NCBI GenBank assembly: GCA_002007315.1
Contig: LNZQ01000086.1
Span: forward strand, 1 to 7,955
Direction: 5' to 3'
Source of the DNA: Epulopiscium sp. Nele67-Bin004
Lineage (GTDB): Bacteria; Bacillota_A; Clostridia; Lachnospirales; Cellulosilyticaceae
Length of the DNA: 7,955 bases
The notes below the pieces were generated by a model. It saw only the letters and a program-made list of their open reading frames with translations. It ran no database searches and was not told the origin of the DNA. Below are positions 6,146 through 7,955 of the stretch, one piece after another (within the stretch, counting starts at the first letter, position 1; every line of letters starts with the position of its first letter). A program made the position numbers and the translations under genes.

Positions 6146-7955
6146 TTATTGTTTTATTGTAGCGACAGTAACACCATTTTCGCCTTCGCCATATTTGCCC
6201 AGTCTCGATGAAACTACATGTGGATGTTTTCTTAACATTTGAGTAATTGCTTCTCGTAGTGCACCTGTACCTTTTCCATGAATAATTGTAACTTGTGATA
6301 GACCAGATAAATATGCATCATCTAAATATTTATCTGTTGCAGTAATCGCCTCATCTACCATCATTCCTCGTAAATCTATTTCTGGTCTAATACTTGATGC
6401 CTTGCTCATTCGTGACACCGCTTTAGACTTAATTTTCTTTTTTGGTTGCTCTGCTTTAGAGGATACCCGTTCCACATCGGTTATATTCACAGTAAGTGGT
6501 AAAATTCCTAGTTGCACTTTTAGATTACCTTTTGCATCAGGTAGCGAAATTACTGTACCTTGCTGTGAATACGAAATTACTTTAACTTCTTCGCCAATTT
6601 TTAAATCTTTTATAGCTTTATTTTTCTTGGTATTACCTATCTTCTTACGCAAGTTATCCGATTGCTCACCTATTGTATTTTTAACGTTTTCTTTTGCTGT
6701 TTGCAAACTAGTTTCGTCAATTACAACTTGTGCCTTTCTTGCCGCTTGCCTAACTTCTTTTAATACTTGATCAGCTTCAATTTCAACGTTACGAAGCAAC
6801 TCTTGTGCTTTTGTTTCCGCACGTTTTAATATTTTTTGTCTGGATTGTTCAAGCTTTTGACGTTGTGTTTTAATTTCTTCTTTTAGAGTCTCGGTTTCTT
6901 TTCTAAATTCTTCTGCTTTTTGTTGCTCAATTTGTGCTGTTCGTTTGCTATACTCAAGTTCAACTAAAATGTCTTCCATTTTAACGTTTTCTTTTTCTAG
7001 GAATACTTTTGCATCGTCAATTAGATGTGACGGAAATCCCAGTTGCTTTGAAATAGCAAAAGCGTTACTTTTTCCTGGTACACCAATAATTAGGCGATAT
7101 GTTGGGCGTAACGACTTTATATCAAACTCACAACCTGCGTTTTCAACACCATCAGTTGATAAAGCATATAGTTTAAGCTCGCTATAATGCGTTGTTGCAA
7201 CTGTACAAATTTTTTGCTTCCTAAGATGTTCAAGTATAGACATCGCAAGAGCTGCACCTTCTATCGGGTCTGTACCCGAACCAACTTCATCAAGCAAAAC
7301 AAGCGAATTTGTCGTCATATCAGTCAATATTTCAACTATATTTTTCATGTGTGCCGAAAACGTACTTAGACTTTGCTCAATACTTTGTTGGTCGCCAAGC
7401 CCCGCAAATATATCATCAAAAATAGCAAGCTCACTACCTTCTTTTGCGGGAATTTGTAGCCCACATTGTGCCATAATCGTAAACAGTCCTACAGTTTTTA
7501 GTGTAACTGTTTTTCCGCCCGTGTTTGGCCCTGTAATTAACAGCGTCGTAAAATCTTCACCACCAACATAAACATCTATAGGGACAACATTTTTCGGATC
7601 TAATAACGGGTGTCGTCCTCCCTTTATATTAACGTAGCCTTTTTCATTAAGTTTTGGGGCACGTGCATTAATTTTTAGTGCAAATTCGGACTTTGCAAAA
7701 ATTACATCAATATTACATACAGCTTTAAATGTAATTTTAAGTTCTTCAGTAATTTCAGCTATTTTATCACTAAACATCGACAATATAACTTCAATTTCTT
7801 CTTCCTCTTTCGCCATCAAAATTCTAATTTGGTTGTTCATCTCAACAACGATAGACGGTTCTATAAATACAGTTGCTCCTGCTCGTGATTGGTCATGAAC
7901 TATTCCTTTGAATGTGTTTTTATGTTCAATTTTTATAGGTACACAATAACGTCCT
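6146..7955 (-). CDS. mutS2: MutS2 ATPase/Smr nuclease family protein (5' end cut by window)
   Basis: The visible 602 residues read open to the window edge. An in-frame ATG at 7840 is not the start, because the 38 codons before it match the MutS2 core (VPIK, then GIVHDQSRAGATVFIEP). About 180 N-terminal residues should be missing, given about 785 in Bacillus subtilis. In fragment numbering, Walker A is GPNTGGKT (142-149), the DQQSIEQSLSTFSAHM segment is 188-203, Walker B is LVLLDEVGSGTDP (218-230) and TTHYSELK is about 254-261. A long charged coiled coil covers about 316-425, a KOW-like segment about 446-498, and the C-terminal Smr domain about 525-602 with IDLRG and HGKGTGALR. Family members act on DNA recombination intermediates, and the B. 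subtilis protein is reported to split collided ribosomes. This is a cytoplasmic protein with the usual domain order and no mismatch-recognition domain. It is the first visible gene of the operon. Confidence 0.96.
   Translation of the reverse strand, partial: GRYCVPIKIEHKNTFKGIVHDQSRAGATVFIEPSIVVEMNNQIRILMAKEEEEIEVILSMFSDKIAEITEELKITFKAVCNIDVIFAKSEFALKINARAPKLNEKGYVNIKGGRHPLLDPKNVVPIDVYVGGEDFTTLLITGPNTGGKTVTLKTVGLFTIMAQCGLQIPAKEGSELAIFDDIFAGLGDQQSIEQSLSTFSAHMKNIVEILTDMTTNSLVLLDEVGSGTDPIEGAALAMSILEHLRKQKICTVATTHYSELKLYALSTDGVENAGCEFDIKSLRPTYRLIIGVPGKSNAFAISKQLGFPSHLIDDAKVFLEKENVKMEDILVELEYSKRTAQIEQQKAEEFRKETETLKEEIKTQRQKLEQSRQKILKRAETKAQELLRNVEIEADQVLKEVRQAARKAQVVIDETSLQTAKENVKNTIGEQSDNLRKKIGNTKKNKAIKDLKIGEEVKVISYSQQGTVISLPDAKGNLKVQLGILPLTVNITDVERVSSKAEQPKKKIKSKAVSRMSKASSIRPEIDLRGMMVDEAITATDKYLDDAYLSGLSQVTIIHGKGTGALREAITQMLRKHPHVVSSRLGKYGEGENGVTVATIKQ

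Noticed and set aside
6127..6200. TACAAT in the 3' end of mutS2 as a promoter for the response regulator
   Set aside because: No acceptable -35 element stands 16-18 bp upstream (the hexamer there is GGCGAA), so it is likely a chance match in AT-rich coding sequence.
6402..6770. A 122-codon open frame on the plus strand
   Set aside because: It is antisense to mutS2, whose protein in this region (KOW-like segment and coiled coil) is clearly real. The plus-strand product has no recognisable domain and there is no good ribosome site.
7838..7840. ATG at 7840 as the start of a short MutS2-like gene
   Set aside because: The frame stays open to the window edge, and the 38 codons upstream match the conserved MutS2 core, so the gene is cut by the window rather than truncated.

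Overview
The window looks like an ordinary chromosomal segment from a low-GC, monoderm Firmicute, most likely a member of the Clostridia. This rests on visibly AT-rich sequence, strong purine-rich Shine-Dalgarno sites, a clostridial-type M18 aminopeptidase, a MutS2 with an Smr tail, an OmpR-type response regulator with a HAMP histidine kinase, a single-TM HtrA protease, and a YkuD-type L,D-transpeptidase. I cannot name the genus. All six genes lie on the minus strand, and coding density is very high. The longest gap is 111 bp. I see no RNA genes, CRISPR arrays, insertion sequences, attachment sites or other mobile-element signs.

Read in the direction of transcription (right to left), the first block is mutS2 (7955-6146, 5' end off the window), a response regulator (6126-5440), a sensor histidine kinase (5488-3989 as the longest ATG frame) and an HtrA-like serine protease (3970-2834). 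The gaps are 19 bp, an overlap of 49 bp (or a 5-bp gap if a GTG start is used), and 18 bp, so this reads as one operon. A perfect 11-bp hairpin followed by seven T residues ends it. The HtrA stop codon lies inside the foot of that hairpin.

The second block starts from an extended -10 promoter (TTGTAA, 17 bp, TGTTATAAT) in the 111-bp gap. It encodes a secreted or lipid-free exported L,D-transpeptidase with a YkuD domain (2722-1379). After 57 bp comes an M18 metallo-aminopeptidase (1321-1, 3' end off the window), which may share the ldt transcript.

Functionally, the two-component pair, HtrA and the L,D-transpeptidase suggest envelope sensing, extracytoplasmic protein quality control and peptidoglycan cross-linking. 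MutS2 (DNA recombination control and, in Bacillus, collided-ribosome rescue) and the M18 peptidase are cytoplasmic housekeeping functions. I found no convincing new biological system. The points worth a second look are the mutS2-linked regulatory operon, the uncertain kinase start, the unusual ATP-lid G1 box of the kinase, the stop codon inside the terminator stem, and the poorly recognised N-terminal two thirds of the L,D-transpeptidase.
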